Shown piece after piece: positions 22,901-33,991 of a stretch of DNA of 64,000 nucleotides. A program made the translations under genes and the position numbers. Each line of letters opens with the position of its first letter. Positions within the stretch are counted from its first letter, which is position 1. The notes below the pieces were generated by a model, which was given only the letters and a program-made list of their open reading frames with translations, made no database searches and was not told the DNA's origin. This DNA is from Eleusine coracana subsp. coracana (taxonomy: Eukaryota > Streptophyta > Magnoliopsida > Poales > Poaceae), in assembly GCA_032690845.1 (NCBI GenBank), contig CM064427.1:21797164-21861163 (forward strand), given 5' to 3'.

Positions 22901-23054
22901 GCAATGCAAATAAAATCTACATGGAAATGACATGATATGCAATGCAATAAGTTAATTATAATTATTTCAGAAAATAATTTGACCAGGCTATTTTATTAAT
23001 TGCTAAATGCTAATAATTGGCATTTTTAGAAATTGCAAAAAGTAGGGTTTTACA
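19982..23054 (-). mobile_element. 3' LTR of a reverse-strand Tekay-like Gypsy element
   Basis: Read on the reverse strand the LTR starts TGTAAAACCC (23054), directly after a polypurine tract, and ends CGGGTGTGACA (19982). It is about 3.07 kb. It matches the forward solo LTR at 8204-12582, including the block of short ACTAAAAT/TTAGGGG phrases at 21420-21810. The GC-rich part (21880-22800) has long overlapping open frames on both strands, which I treat as composition effects, not genes. Confidence 0.8.
21864..22664 (+). other. long open frame in the GC-rich LTR, not called as a gene
   Basis: A 266-residue frame rich in Gly, Arg, Ser and Ala runs antisense to the LTR, and a 216-residue frame overlaps it on the other strand. 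Neither shows a domain or a plausible hydrophobic core. They lie wholly within the Tekay-like LTR. GC-rich sequence depleted of stop codons explains them. Confidence 0.5.
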
Positions 23055-23072
23055 AACCTACCCCCTTAAGAT
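23055..23072 (-). other. Tekay-like polypurine tract
   Basis: On the reverse strand the sequence is ATCTTAAGGGGGTAGGTT, immediately before the LTR start TGTAAAACCC. It follows the phrase for SESRGRDSS, the usual end of pol in this lineage. Confidence 0.75.
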
Positions 23073-23215
23073 GAATCTCGCCCTCGAGATTCGGAAAGAT
23101 TGGCGAAGAGATGAGGAAACTTGGCTTTCAATTCTTCTACACGCTCCTAGGTGGCTTCCTCTTCTGTGTGATGGTTCCAAAGTACCTTGCACATTCGAAT
23201 CACTTTTTCCTGAAC
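23073..23215 (-). pseudogene. C-terminus of Tekay-like Gypsy pol
   Basis: The reverse strand encodes QEKVIRMCKVLWNHHTEEEA, then TWERVEELKAKFPHLFANL and SESRGRDSS with a stop just before the polypurine tract. This matches the end of chromovirus-type integrase (chromodomain tail: W-x-H-HTEEEATWE). It fixes the family and orientation of the LTR at 19982-23054. Upstream pol is lost: at about 23215 the sequence switches abruptly to an Athila-type ORF in the same orientation. Confidence 0.8.
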
Positions 23216-23672
23216 AAGCAGAAAAGTATCATGTCATTATCTTTTTGCAAAGTGCACAAAAACAGAATAGTGAGAAGGCGTGACCCCTCCTCAGTGATGT
23301 GTGAAAATTTGATCCAACCTAAAACTTTCCAAATAAAAAGGAACTCAATGTCCATACCTATGGTGGAGAGTAGGTGGTCGTCGTACGTCCTAGTGTGGAT
23401 GAAGCTGAGTTTGCATAGGCGGTTGTACACTCGTCTCTCATGGTCATCCAGTAGCTCGAGGTCGGTGTCGGTGAGAAGAACGTGTGGCTGATCATCCTCC
23501 ATGTCGTCCTCAGTGGCGTATACCCTGTTGGTTCATACTCAATGGAGAGGTTTGTGCTCAAACTGCCATGTGAACGATGTGAACTCGAGCGCGTCACTTG
23601 TTGCATCAACGCCTTAGCCTTCTTCATCTGCACCACTTGAGCAAAAGCACAAGAGCAACTCGAACATGGGTT
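23216..23672 (-). pseudogene. X-family second ORF (Athila ORF-1-like), N-terminal fragment
   Basis: The reverse-strand start ATG is at 23627 (MKKAKALMQQVTRSSSH) and is preceded directly by a CAG acceptor-like site, as in the forward copy at 48138. The frame later contains LLSTIGMDIEFLFIWKVLGW and GSRLLTILFLCTL, matching LLTIQFLCTL in the forward X copy and LLTMQFLCTL in Z. Two frameshifts break it, and the C-terminal half is missing because it joins the Tekay pol fragment. U inserted into its leader at 23673-23678. Confidence 0.75.
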
Positions 23673-23677
23673 AAGTG

Positions 23678-24998
23678 TGTTGACACCAGTTAACATGCCA
23701 TGTTATGCAACAAAAGCGCGTTGTTTAGAGCTTAAATATCATAATTATAGACCACTAACCCCAAAAAAATGGTATAATATTCATACAATTGTTGTTCTAG
23801 GAATTATTGCAGGAACAGGTGAAAAAACAACAATTTGGGACATTTACAATGGACTTGGATCCATAAGAGATGAACTGTAGAAGAGAATGCCCAGGTGCCG
23901 ACCGACACGGCCCTCGTGCCGATCGGCACATGGGTAGTTTGGGCAAATCAAAGCTTGTCCACTCTTGAGAACCATCCAGAAGGTAGATATTCACATAAAT
24001 CTTAGAGATATGCTTTGCGAAGATATAAAAGGAAACTCCAAGATCTCAAACGTGCAATAAAGACTTTACTTCAAAGGAATCTGATGAGAGGACCCACATG
24101 GAAGCTACAAAAGACTTAGGAACCAACTTAGAAGACAACTGACCTTTTTCTCAAGAAGCTGACTCTATCTCGAGCTAGACCCTTATTACTTATAAACCCT
24201 AAACCAGGAGGGGATGCCGCCAGAGGGACAACAGAACTTGTGAGTTAGAGCCACTGAGGCTTTGCCTCTCTCTTCATCACATCTCTAGTTGCTGGGATTA
24301 GCTTGGCTAACCTAGCCAAGTCGATGATCGCAAGTTTATACGCTTGGTAGTTCAACAACCACTCATGCTTGAGGTGATCCATCAAGGTAGGCCTACTAGA
24401 TGGTGATGAATCTTGTACTATGTATTGTATCAAAGTTATATCTATTATGTTGATTAATGGTTTTGGATATGGGGGTAAACAGGGTTTGATGATTCTAGCA
24501 TGTGATAAATCCTTACTTAGTACATAGGCTAAGAACTTAGATTACTATCTTAATCATGGTGATTAGGGTAGTATTTGAGATCTTGTATTGAATCATCATT
24601 ACTCATAGAAATACGTGTAGAAAGTTGTCATAGATAAGATTACAGGAACAGCTCGTGACAGGAGACCCTTGGAAAAGTCTCTACATCCATCCCTCATGGC
24701 CTTTTATACCAAGTAATTTCGTTTATGATGCTTTTAGGTATGCTTCACTGTTGCGAACTCAACTAGTTGATGGTTACTCACTAAACATGTTACCTCTGCT
24801 ATGTTCCACAATCATTATGTTTCATACGCTCTGTGCGCTGATCAGCACACCTTCAACCCACCAACTAAACACATCGTTTGAAGCTTAATTAGGTCTTTTT
24901 ATTTATAACTTTGTTTAATTCCCTTTGGTCTCTGTGGATTCAATTAAACCTTGGAATACTCTTGCGGTATATAAGTGGGTGCGTAACTATGACCAACA
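23678..24998 (+). mobile_element. U 5' LTR
   Basis: Starts TGTTGACACC and ends GACCAACA just before the PBS. A paired palindrome lies at 23895-23929 and a TATAAACC box at 24192. The end (GGTATATAAGTGGGTGCG) matches the U copy LTR at 53502-54576. Confidence 0.75.
24192..24199 (+). promoter_or_regulatory. probable U LTR TATA box
   Basis: TATAAACC in the middle of the LTR; position inferred, no transcript data. Confidence 0.45.
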
Positions 24999-25009
24999 AG
25001 CGTGTTTTC

Positions 25010-25027
25010 TAGCGCCGTTGCCGGGAA
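25010..25027 (+). other. U primer-binding site (tRNA-Asp)
   Basis: TAGCGCCGTTGCCGGGAA, 12 bp after the LTR end. It complements the 3' end of plant tRNA-Asp (CCCGGCAACGGCGCCA) with one mismatch. Confidence 0.8.
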
Positions 25028-25124
25028 CCAATGTTAGAATTAAGCATTGTTTGAGATTTAAAATCTATTTTTGCTTTCTTCCATTTTCTATTTCCTTCTA
25101 GTACATATATCCTGTTGAGTTGAT

Positions 25125-26838
25125 ATGAAACACATATGGACGGTGCTAAGTCAAATAAACCTCACAATTACATTGACAATCCAGAATCTCTCCTTGGGAA
25201 AAGGCAAATCGAGAAGAAGAGCAAGTCATTGGGAGACAGCAGTAGCAACAATTGATCAGTCAGCCCAGAGCATTGTTCAGAAACTTAGGAGTAGAAGCAA
25301 TGGCACAACAATCAATAGCGTTTTGCTTGAAGCCAACCCTCGACAAGGTCATAAAGACGGAGCATGCAGAGCAGCCAAATCCTTTCCAGTTTGAGCGTTA
25401 CGTGGAAATAGTGCAGCAACAACCATTCATATTTTCTGAAGACCCTAACACTCATCTTTAGAATTTTCTTGAGATTCACAGCACTTTCCAGCTATAGAGC
25501 TTGCAAGGAGGACAAGTCAACGTGTGGTTATTCCCTCTCTCTCTCTCTCTCATTGGATGTGCTAAGTAGTGGTACCATTCGTTACTAGCAGCAACACAAA
25601 CAACATGGGACACCTAGCTGCAGAATTCCTAGCAAAGTATTTCCCTCCTAGCAAGACTCAAGCTTTGAAGAATAGGATTCTTGGATTCACTCAAAACATT
25701 GATGAAAGCATTGGAGAAGCTTGGGAAAAGGTTTGGAGAATACAAAGATGCATGCCCACATCACGGACTAGACAATTGGGAGACAGTTGAAAGGTTCTAT
25801 ACTGGGCTAAATCTAGTGTCCCATCAACATCTAGATGCTTTAGCTAATGAGTCAATAATGGATTTAACGCCGACAGGGGCTGAAGAACTCATCAAGAAGA
25901 TTGGGCAGAATCAAGCATGGAGTAATGAGAGGAACACCGACAAAAGGAATATTTAGCCCTCCGCTGGAAAGATGAAGAGCGTAGTAGAGAGAACCTACGA
26001 TGAGTTGCTCGTGGATAAGCTTGATGCTATTCAAGGAAGATTAGATAAGAATGATCACATCTCTGATAGTGACAACGTCACGCTAGTTGAGTCTCATTTC
26101 GCATGCAAGGAATGTGGAGAATTTGGTCATATAGGCAAGGACTGCCCTAAGGTTGCCAAGATGTTTAGTTACATGAAGAGCCATGGTTAGAAACTTCCCT
26201 ATCAACAGCAAAAGTGTAGCTTTACCCCTAGATCATCTATGCAAAATGCAATCCCTGCTCGCATTCAAAGCCAAGAGTTCTTTCAAAATCAAGAGAAGAT
26301 CAATAGGGACACCTTAGCTAAGTTTAAGGAGGTTGATAGAATTCTTGAGGGGATTAATGACAAAGTGTTCCAAGTTGGAAGTTCAAACTAGCAGATCCTC
26401 CAGTTCATGAAGATAATGGAAAAGCAAATGGGACAGTTGTCAGAAGCTGTACAAGGCAATAAAGGGACTCTTCTAGGCTACACCTATTCCTCTGAACAGT
26501 TGAAGGCAGTATTAACAAGATATGGAAAGCAAACAGAAGATTCCATAGTCACTGCTGGAGCAACAAAGAGTCATGCCAATCGGCACGATGAGAGTGCCGA
26601 CCGACACAGAGAGGATGCTGACTGGCACGTTTCTGGTGCCGATCGGCACATCAAGAATCTTGACCTTACAGGATTGACGATGGGTACTGACGGTAAGGAA
26701 CATGGTCCTGCTACTTTCCTAGATACGCAGCTTCTGACCGAGATAGAAAGAACTCGTCCTCCTGATGAGCAATTCTCATGGTTCATTGACATTATGAAGA
26801 AGTTGTACATCAATGTGCCCTTCCTTGATGCCTTATAG
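25125..26838 (+). pseudogene. U gag, broken
   Basis: Structural capsid protein of the element. Recognisable parts are AEFLAKYFPPSKTQALKNRI (about 25620-25680), CPHHGLDNWETVERFYTGL (about 25750-25810), and a zinc knuckle CKECGEFGHIGKDCP at 26104-26148 that would bind RNA. The C-terminal region (26407-26838) ends ETQLL-like, RTRPPDEQFSWFIDIMKKLY. Stops at about 25461, 25956, 26190 and 26838 and several frameshifts break the frame. It contains four 21-bp palindromic repeats at 26573-26649 encoding ADRH-type heptads. Not functional as read. Confidence 0.85.
26573..26656 (+). repeat. four 21-bp in-frame repeats, each with a 14-bp palindrome
   Basis: Copies start at 26573, 26594, 26615 and 26636, exactly 21 bp apart. 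The last, GTGCCGATCGGCAC, is a perfect palindrome; the others have one to three changes. Translated, each unit is seven residues starting ANRH, ADRH, ADWH and ADRH. Confidence 0.9.
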
Positions 26839-27450
26839 GTGCCCACCTATGCTAAGTATATCAAAAAGATCATGCAAAGCAAGAATCAACTGCCGTCTGA
26901 AGGAGTAGAGAAGGTGATAGAGGAAATGACGACAGCTACCAGTGATGTTTCTCCAGAAAAGAAAGCCGACCCAGGATCCCCTAGCATTCATTGTTTGATT
27001 GGGTCGCAGAGATTTGAGAGGGCTCTATGTGATTTGGGTGCAAGTGTAAGTGTCATGCCTCTCTATGTTTTTATGAAGTTGAACTTGCCAGAGTTAGAGC
27101 CTACAACTATGTGCTTGGAGTTGGCTGATCAATCGGTTCGCTATCTGGACGGAATTGCAAGAGATGTGCCTATCTAGATTGGAGATCATATTGTCCCTAT
27201 GGACTTCATCATGCTGGATATGGATAGACAAACAAACACACCACTGATTTTGGGCTGGCCATTCTTGAGCACAACATAGGCAAATATCAATGTTGGGAGT
27301 GGACAAATCAGTTTCATTATAAGTGGAGCTTCCTACAAGTTCAAGTTTCATTCGATGGGAGGCAAGATCACCACTGTGGAGAGATATAAGTCAGCTTATC
27401 AGAAGAGAGTTGATGGTAATTGGGGGGAAGATAAGGAAAAAGCTCCATAA
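26839..27450 (+). pseudogene. U retropepsin-like aspartic protease domain
   Basis: The domain would process Gag. It contains FERALCDLGASVSVMPLYVF at about 27015-27075, the family form of the catalytic D-[ST]-G motif in which Leu replaces Ser/Thr; Athila-type elements often show DLGAS. The flap and C-terminal part include TPLILGWPFLSTT near 27245. Two stops (27175, 27279) interrupt the frame, and it ends near 27450. No reverse transcriptase follows, as it would in a complete pol gene. Confidence 0.8.
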
Positions 27451-28732
27451 GATGAATGAAGAAGGGACAGAAAACCTTGTAGTATCACATGAATGATCCC
27501 CAAACAGTGGTACTAAGGAGTGATCGAATGGGGAGGTCAAGCTCAATGACCTTTTTACTAAGAGCGCTTTTTGGGAGGCAACCCAATAACCGGGAGTTGA
27601 GTACTTAGTGCGTGTCTTTTAGTAAATTTAGTGCTTGCCTGGAGGGCAACCCGGTGTTTAAATTATTTGCTTGTAACAACAATAATACTCCCAGAATAAA
27701 ATTTGGTAGTCAAAGTGTTTGTTTTAATTTGTGTGCTCCTTGCACTATTTGTTTGGTTTTTCTTGTATCTAACAGTGCAGGGATTAAAGAGAAAAGAACA
27801 AAAAGACGGAATAACACAAGTGTCGACCAACATGGTCCAGTGCCGACCGGCACTAATGATTACCTATGTGAACTTCATAGCTGATAGCCCTAATTGATGG
27901 GAAATATGGAAACAAGGCCTATTAAGGAGACAACCCTGGATTTCGGGGAAAGAAAATTATGCAAGGTAACAAAATCAATTGTCTGGTGTTACTTTTGGGT
28001 ATATTTTCCCATTATATTTTAGGAAAGCGAAGTCTAGAGAGGAACTGAGAAACAGATTTCAGATGCCGACCGGTATCGAAGTCATGCTGATTGGCACCAC
28101 CAGAAAAGGTGCAACTCCCGGGCTCAGAAGCAACAAACAATTAAGTAGGAGTTTGAAATTTGAATTTTCTTGGAGTCATATTGTCTCCCATGTGGCACGA
28201 GGCATCAAGGAAGACCATGCCGATCGCCACCCTTCTATGCCGACCGACACGATGAGTTATGTGTTAGTGAGGGGAATCTGCACATATACTTTGGGAAGGG
28301 AAAAGATTGCTAAAGACAAAGCAATTATCTGTCGCAGAGGGGGACACTTAGTTGACCAGAATCAAGAATAAGGGAAAGATGCCAATTGGCACGGTCCCCC
28401 GTTGATAGGCACAGGGCTGCAACTTATGAATCTGGCGTTGTTCCCTGGTAAATAGACACAAATCATAGCAATTAGATATAGGGAAGAGAAAAAGAAGGTG
28501 TGGTAGCCAAGGCGCAGAGTAATCAGGACGGATTTTGAACCGTGCCAATCGGCACATCCGAGATGTCAATTGGCATAGAAGGATTTGAACCGTCTCGAGT
28601 TCCTTCCCCTGGAAGCCTTGACATGGCCTACAAAAAGCGGGCATGACCCCTAATTATTTCCACGGCTCCCTGGTAATGTCTCCCACGTCTCCACTTTCCC
28701 CACTCGCATGGTTTCCTTTCTTTTCTCAGAAG
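27451..28732 (+). other. U linker between gag-protease and the second ORF, with palindrome pairs
   Basis: No coding frame can be supported. TGCCGATCGGCA-type palindromes lie at 27840, 28217/28237, 28379/28400 and 28542/28563, paired at 20-21 bp. It ends in a pyrimidine tract and CAG (28730) two bases before the ATG of the second ORF, as in X and Z. Confidence 0.6.
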
Positions 28733-30324
28733 ATGGACAGGATCGTGGCAGCCGTGAAGATGATCGACAAAAGAGCTCACCGGACTTTAGACTCCGATAG
28801 TTCGAGCAGCCGCGGTGGCTCCAAATCTATCATCGGATCAAGGGCGAGCTCCGCGAGTGAAGGGAGTCAGAGCGGCTCCATGAAGATGACGCCACCACGT
28901 GTGCACTGCGATGACTTCTACTTCGGCCGCCACAACGCCGGCCTCCCCAACATGTCGAGGCCCCGTACAAGGAGCACAACCGCCGCTGCTGGACGAGCGG
29001 GCGGTTCTACGGGGGAGGCCTCTTCACGACCGCCGGCATATGTGTCGCGCATGGTTGCAGAGGGGTTCACCCTCTTTAGTGAGGAGGAGGAGCACACGTG
29101 TGAGAACTTGTGGGAATGCTTCATGCCCAACTTCGACATGGATGAGGCATTCCTGGACGAGATCGGGCTATGGTCTGACATCCAGCAGCGCCTCAACAAC
29201 CTAGGGTGGACACACTTCCACGAGCTAGGCATGGGCTTCACCCTCAACCTCATCATCGAGTGCGCCACCACAATGGATCAAGGCATGGACGGCGAGGGGA
29301 ATAACATCATCAACTTCCGTGTGTGGGACATAATGTACTCAATTGGGGTCAGATAGCTAGCAGTGCTCTTTGACATTGATGGAGAGGCCCCCGTACATGG
29401 AGAAGTGTCAAAGGAGTACCTCAATGTGTTCTGGTTCTGCATCGCTGACCAAGAGGAGCGCAAGAGGGGGCATATCAAGAACCCCACAATCCAGATCCTG
29501 CATTTGTGGATTGTCGCGCTCACGACAAGGCGGGTTGACTCCATGAACATCTCCGACATGCATCTCGATGGCTTTACAATGCCATTGTAGATCCTTGAAA
29601 GTGCAACCCGCTCCCATTGATGGTAGCAAGTTGGTTCCGATAGAGGAACAACACAAAGGGGAGGTTAGCCTTTGGAGGCTACCTCCAAACTATGATCCTC
29701 AACAAGGCCAGCGGCAACCTCGTCATGGATTTAGCATAGTAGCTGCCCTCGACCAACCTCAATGATTCCATGACAAGGGGCAAGACCATCATAGGCAGCG
29801 CAAGACAGGGCTACACAGTGTGCAGCACGAGCATTCGCCTGTCGTGCCCTAACCTCGGCCTTTTCCTCCCGCACAAGCTTAACAGAGGAAATTGGCTAGA
29901 GGTCAATCTCCGAGAGAGCCATAGGATCGGGTAGAACAAGCGCGGGATCAGGATGAAGGAGATCCTGGATCGGGCAACGACGAGTGCAGCAGCAGAGGGT
30001 TGGGGGAGTTGGGACTCCATAGGAGCCACTCGTAGCCAAACCACTCAGTTCGCCAGTATGCCGATCGACACTCCCCTTGTGCCAACTGGCATTGACACCA
30101 GGTATGCAGGATCACCCCCTGGTCACACTCTCCCCACAAGTCCAGCACCTTTCGACTTCGGCCGCATACATCAGTACATCGACAACAACTACCGGTATGT
30201 CGATCGTATCGACAACTTGGCTGGGGAGATGAGGAACAACACCAATCTGCTGGTGGAAGAGTTCGAGCAGCTGAAGGCAGGATATTATGGCTCCGATCAT
30301 CCACCACCACCATCATTGGAGTGA
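28733..30324 (+). pseudogene. U second ORF (Athila-type accessory protein), broken
   Basis: The start chosen is ATG 28733 (MDRIVAAVKMIDKRAHR), right after TTTTCTCAGAAG. The N-terminus is Ser-rich and basic. Next comes EGFTLFSEEEEHTCENLWEC and a region ending NFRVWDIMYSIGVR. An in-frame stop follows at 29354, then the frame continues (LFDIDGEAPVHGEVSKEYLN) to a second break at 29588. The C-terminus (29953-30324) contains YIDNNYRYVDRIDNLAGEM and VEEFEQLKAGYYGSDHPPPP, matching the reverse-strand copy at 63837-63998. The function of this ORF class is unknown; position corresponds to the extra ORF of Athila/Tat elements. Confidence 0.7.
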
Positions 30325-31001
30325 TGTGTCGCGTTCAAGTGACACTTGTATTGGTTTCCCGGTTCACATTTTCTTTTTACTTTTGTGTGATGTTTTTCAT
30401 TTATTTGGTTATGCGTGCGTGAGTAGGTTGGGAACCATGTATCGGGTGTGTTTATTTCTGCAAGTGTGTTTATTTCCGCAAGTGTGCTTAATTATGTAAG
30501 TGTGCTAGTGATAGTTAGTTTGTTTCAATGATCATCACTATGTAGCTTGAACTTCATGATTAGTATTATGATCTTTACGCTATACTTCTAAATATGATGT
30601 TTGCATGTATGATTGTATTGAGAAGCTTTCGTGATAATTGAGCATGTTGAGCACAAAATAAAATTTGAACTTACACTTCTAATTTGTTCAACAATTATTC
30701 TTGTGTGGAGTATTTCGAAATACCCATGTGCTTACAAATAATGGATTAAACTTGAAACGGAGACTTAGTACCAAATTTCTTTCAAAATTCAAATGTTCAG
30801 CATCATGAGTACTAGAATTTCTTCTTTTTCGTTTGACTTTACCTACTAATTCCATATAATTGAACAATCCAATAGAGATTTCAATTTATATTGACTATGA
30901 CTAATAATTGAGTTTGATTAGGATTTAATTCTTTTTGTATGAGACTTGAAAGTTTGGCCTTTTCCTATGTATATCATTTTGACTGCTAGCCATCAAATTG
31001 A
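30325..31001 (+). other. U 3' untranslated region
   Basis: Non-coding. GGTTGGGAACCATGTATCGG at 30428-30447 and a short GCAAGTGTGYTTA repeat (30460-30500) match, inverted, the sequence and minisatellite at 55970-56160 in the second U copy. No polypurine tract or LTR follows before the switch at 31002. Confidence 0.6.
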
Positions 31002-31332
31002 TGTTGGCATTTCTAAGCATCGTCACTAAGTTGCCTTAGCAACGAATCCTAGAAATGTATATTGGTAATCTTTAACGAATGCAGAGAGTCCGCAAGCGCA
31101 TGGAGATCCATTGTAGCATGTCACCCGGAAGTATTTAGGGTATCATATTTGTTTTATCCCAAAGAAGGCATATAATTGATTGGAGTAATTACCATATTGC
31201 TAGACATTGCACATTAGAAAATGAGACAAAGTCCAAGCAGGGGTAAGGATAAAGATAAACATGGTAGTGGACACATAGACAACACACTCAAGTTAGATAA
31301 ATATTAGCTTAATGGAGAAGGACAGAGAGTCC
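31002..31332 (-). mobile_element. X-family LTR end, reverse strand
   Basis: On the reverse strand the sequence ends ATGCTTAGAAATGCCAACA at 31002, and the preceding 330 bases match the forward X LTR at 44700-45031. At about 31332 it fuses directly to internal sequence through the shared phrase CTTGCGGACTCTCTG, so most of the LTR and everything 3' of the linker is deleted. Confidence 0.75.
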
Positions 31333-31862
31333 GCAAGTTGGAATGACACGATACTCTCCGTCGGGCACTAAATTTATAGGTAACATCCCAAACGGTCGAA
31401 AACGGCTAGTGGGGAGCCAAATCCAACCATGGGCAAAAGGCCAAAGTTGGTGGGGCCCACACCCCTTCGGTCGAACATGGGTGGTCGGCCGACCATGGGT
31501 GGGTCCCACTGGTCCTCCACTTTGGTCCATAACTCCCTAACAGCTATATTTTTTGAGCTGCAGGGTTTAGGTCCAAAGTTTCGACAAAATTTTGCTCAGA
31601 AATATATTTTCTCAAAGTTGGAAACTGAAAACCAAATTTTGTATTTTTGTCGAACAAAGAAGAGGTTTGGAATAAATTCCAACATGCATGTGTGAAATCC
31701 AAATATGCAAATGCAGAGCCAACTTTGATAGAATCCAAAAGTTTGAAAAAATTCAAATGTGAAAAAATTGAGCAAAATAAAATATGAGATAAATACCAAA
31801 TTACCTTTGGCAAGGGATCACCAATTTTTAATGTCCTACGAACGGAAATTTTCTCCATCACG
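31333..31862 (-). mobile_element. X internal linker, reverse strand
   Basis: Homologous (inverted) to 47380-47890 of the forward X copy, including a palindrome pair with centres at 31470.5 and 31488.5 and a TATAAATT at 31372-31379. Confidence 0.75.
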
Positions 31863-32714
31863 TTAGGCGTCTAGTCCCGGAGAAGTGGACGCGGATGGCT
31901 GCACTTCTTTCACTCGCCACACCTTCTTCATCTTTGGTGCGGTCGGTGGCTTTTTGGATTTAACAGGCTGTGGCTTTGTCCACAGTCCTGACCTCGCCAT
32001 AGGTTGGTTCTTCTTCTCGAAACGGTACGACATCTCTTTTGCCATGATATTCTTAATGTAGAGAATGAGGCTATCCTTCTTCGGGGGTATTACTTCGACC
32101 TCTTGAATATTCTTTGGGTTTGGCCAGTACTTGATCTTGATCATTGAGCACTGTTTTCTCCTTGGCTGAAAATCAAACCTCTCTTTCTTCCCATTGATGA
32201 GGAAACAAATTTCTCTAGCCCCAACATCAATGTGTGCATCTGCAGTGCTTAGAAACGGGCACCCAAGAATGAGCAGCGTTTCCTTCTCAACATCCATGTT
32301 GAGCACCACAAAATCCACAGAGATGAAGCAATCCCGAATTTTCACCAGAACGTCTTCTGTAATTCCCTTAGGATAGCGTATCGATGAATCAGCCAACTAA
32401 AGTTGCATCGCCGTAGGGGATAGAGTTGTGTAGTGTAATTTCTTAAAGACTACCATGGGCATCACACTCATGCTTGCACCAAGGTCGCGAAGGGCGTGGT
32501 CATACTTTTGACCCCCGATCGAGCAAGCAATCGTGGGGCACACCGGATCTTCTTTGCTTGATGGTACTTCTTTTTCTTCTTCCTTATCCTTCCCTACAGT
32601 GTTAGGATTTGGCAGATCCCCAGTGGTCTTACCTCCTCTCGTGGTCACCATATTAACATTTTCAACGGGAGACTCGGGTTGCCCCGGAATCTTCCCCGAA
32701 GGGAGGAACAACAA
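31863..32714 (-). pseudogene. X gag C-terminus and protease-like domain, reverse strand
   Basis: The frame (32714-32397, then 31863-32396 after one stop) begins GKIPGQPESPVENVNMVTTR and contains CSIGGQKYDHALRDLGASMS with DLGA in place of the usual DTGA or DSGA. It continues MSVMPMVVFKKLHYTTLS, then LLILGCPFLSTADAHIDVGA. The tail is Lys-rich (KMKKVWRVKEVQPSAS). Apart from one in-frame stop at 32396 this is the best-preserved protease-like region in the window. Retropepsins cleave Gag into mature parts; whether the DLGA form is active is not known from sequence. Confidence 0.85.
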
Positions 32715-32832
32715 CAGCTACCTGGGCAAGTAGGGTTTCTAGCATTTTATAAAAGCTATGCTGATTTTAAAAAGAAGAAGCAAGACCTTCTAACTTAGCA
32801 CTAACACTTTCTAAAGTCTTGTCATTGGCGGC
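32715..32832 (-). pseudogene. X gag middle part, reverse strand, cut by W
   Basis: The sequence is the inverted equivalent of 46385-46510 (AANDKTLENVNAKLE region). It stops at CATTGGCGGC, where W inserted. The gag N-terminus is not found on the far side of W. Confidence 0.75.
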
Positions 32833-33591
32833 TGTTGGCGGCCGATAAAACCCATATCCGGCCACCAACCGTTCATTAAATATTTAGTAAAACTAATAAA
32901 GTTCCACAAGTTTTGGTGAGTTATGTGTTTGCAGGTCATACAGGGCCAAAATATGCAATAATATGAAGAAACACCACGTCGACCGATCATGACTGTAAAA
33001 CAGCCGGCCGACAGGGTCGTTTACGGCTCAGATCAGCACCCGGTTCTGTCTTTCCAACAGATCAGGGGCCGACAGGGTAATCAGTCACCCGAGTGAAGAC
33101 CGGAAGCCTGACCGGCTGCCCGGATGACCACCCGGCCTATCAACCGGAATCATCGTCCGGCTGATCATCCGACCCGGCCGATTCAGCAAAACACTCCACC
33201 ATGATGCCGTTTTCTCCTCCCGGACCAAATATAATGAAATATGGCTAAGAAAAGAAAGCCAACAAGTGGCCTAACCAGGAGAAGTCAAGGGGCGACCTAG
33301 AGGGGGTCACCGCCCGGCCTAGACCGCCGCCCGTCCTACCTCGCTGTCCGGCATGGGCCGCCGCCCGACCTACCTTGCCGCCCGGCCTCGGGTTACTACC
33401 CGGGTTGCTCGCCCATAAGGCCCAAGAAGCCTATCGCCCGCCAAAGGAGGGAACCGACTCAATCTAATGGCCGCCCGGTGGTGCATGCCGCCCGGCACAC
33501 ATGGCCGCTCGTCATGGCCCGTCGCTAGGCGGACCAACTTTGGCCTATCGACTCCACTTCACCTACAAATACCCCCCGGCCCATCGCCACC

Positions 33592-33599
33592 TATAAATA
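33592..33599 (+). promoter_or_regulatory. W 5' LTR TATA box
   Basis: TATAAATA, matching 39449-39456 in the 3' LTR. Confidence 0.6.
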
Positions 33600-33991
33600 G
33601 TGGAGAATTCGGGAGAAAATAATCAATAAAGAGGCAACACATGATGGGGACCACTTTCCCACTACATGTGCAACAATGTAGAATATGATACTTAGCTTGG
33701 GAGTTAGAGTCAGGTTGAGAGCTTCTCCTCGGGATTCTGGATTTGTCTTGGAAGCCTTGGTATAAGTTCTGTTGTATCTTTTCTTCTATAAGACTTATGC
33801 CTCAAATATAAAGATGTTTGTTCTTTTATTTATCCAAGTCCAATAGTGCTTTGTAGTTGTTTCCTAGTTGCACCTTTTAAGAGTGTTTCCATGATTTACA
33901 TGTTCACAGGTTTCCCGGCTAGGGCTTAATTGAGTCGCCATCCTGAGTAAGGATTTTAGACTTAGTTATTTCTTGACTGTTCTTCCGTAAA

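Larger units (their letters stand above)
23678..31001 (+). mobile_element. element U: Athila/Tat-type LTR retrotransposon without pol, 3' LTR missing
   Basis: Order on the + strand: LTR, tRNA-Asp PBS, gag, protease-like domain, 1.2-kb linker with palindromes, second ORF, 3' untranslated part. No reverse transcriptase, RNase H or integrase motif occurs anywhere in the 6 kb interior. At 31002 the sequence switches to the LTR end of a reverse-strand X element, so the 3' LTR of U is not seen. A reverse-strand relative lies at 53502 to beyond 64000. Confidence 0.8.

Noticed and set aside
25539..25556. second CT microsatellite as a marker
   Set aside because: Only about nine CT units inside U gag; not notable.
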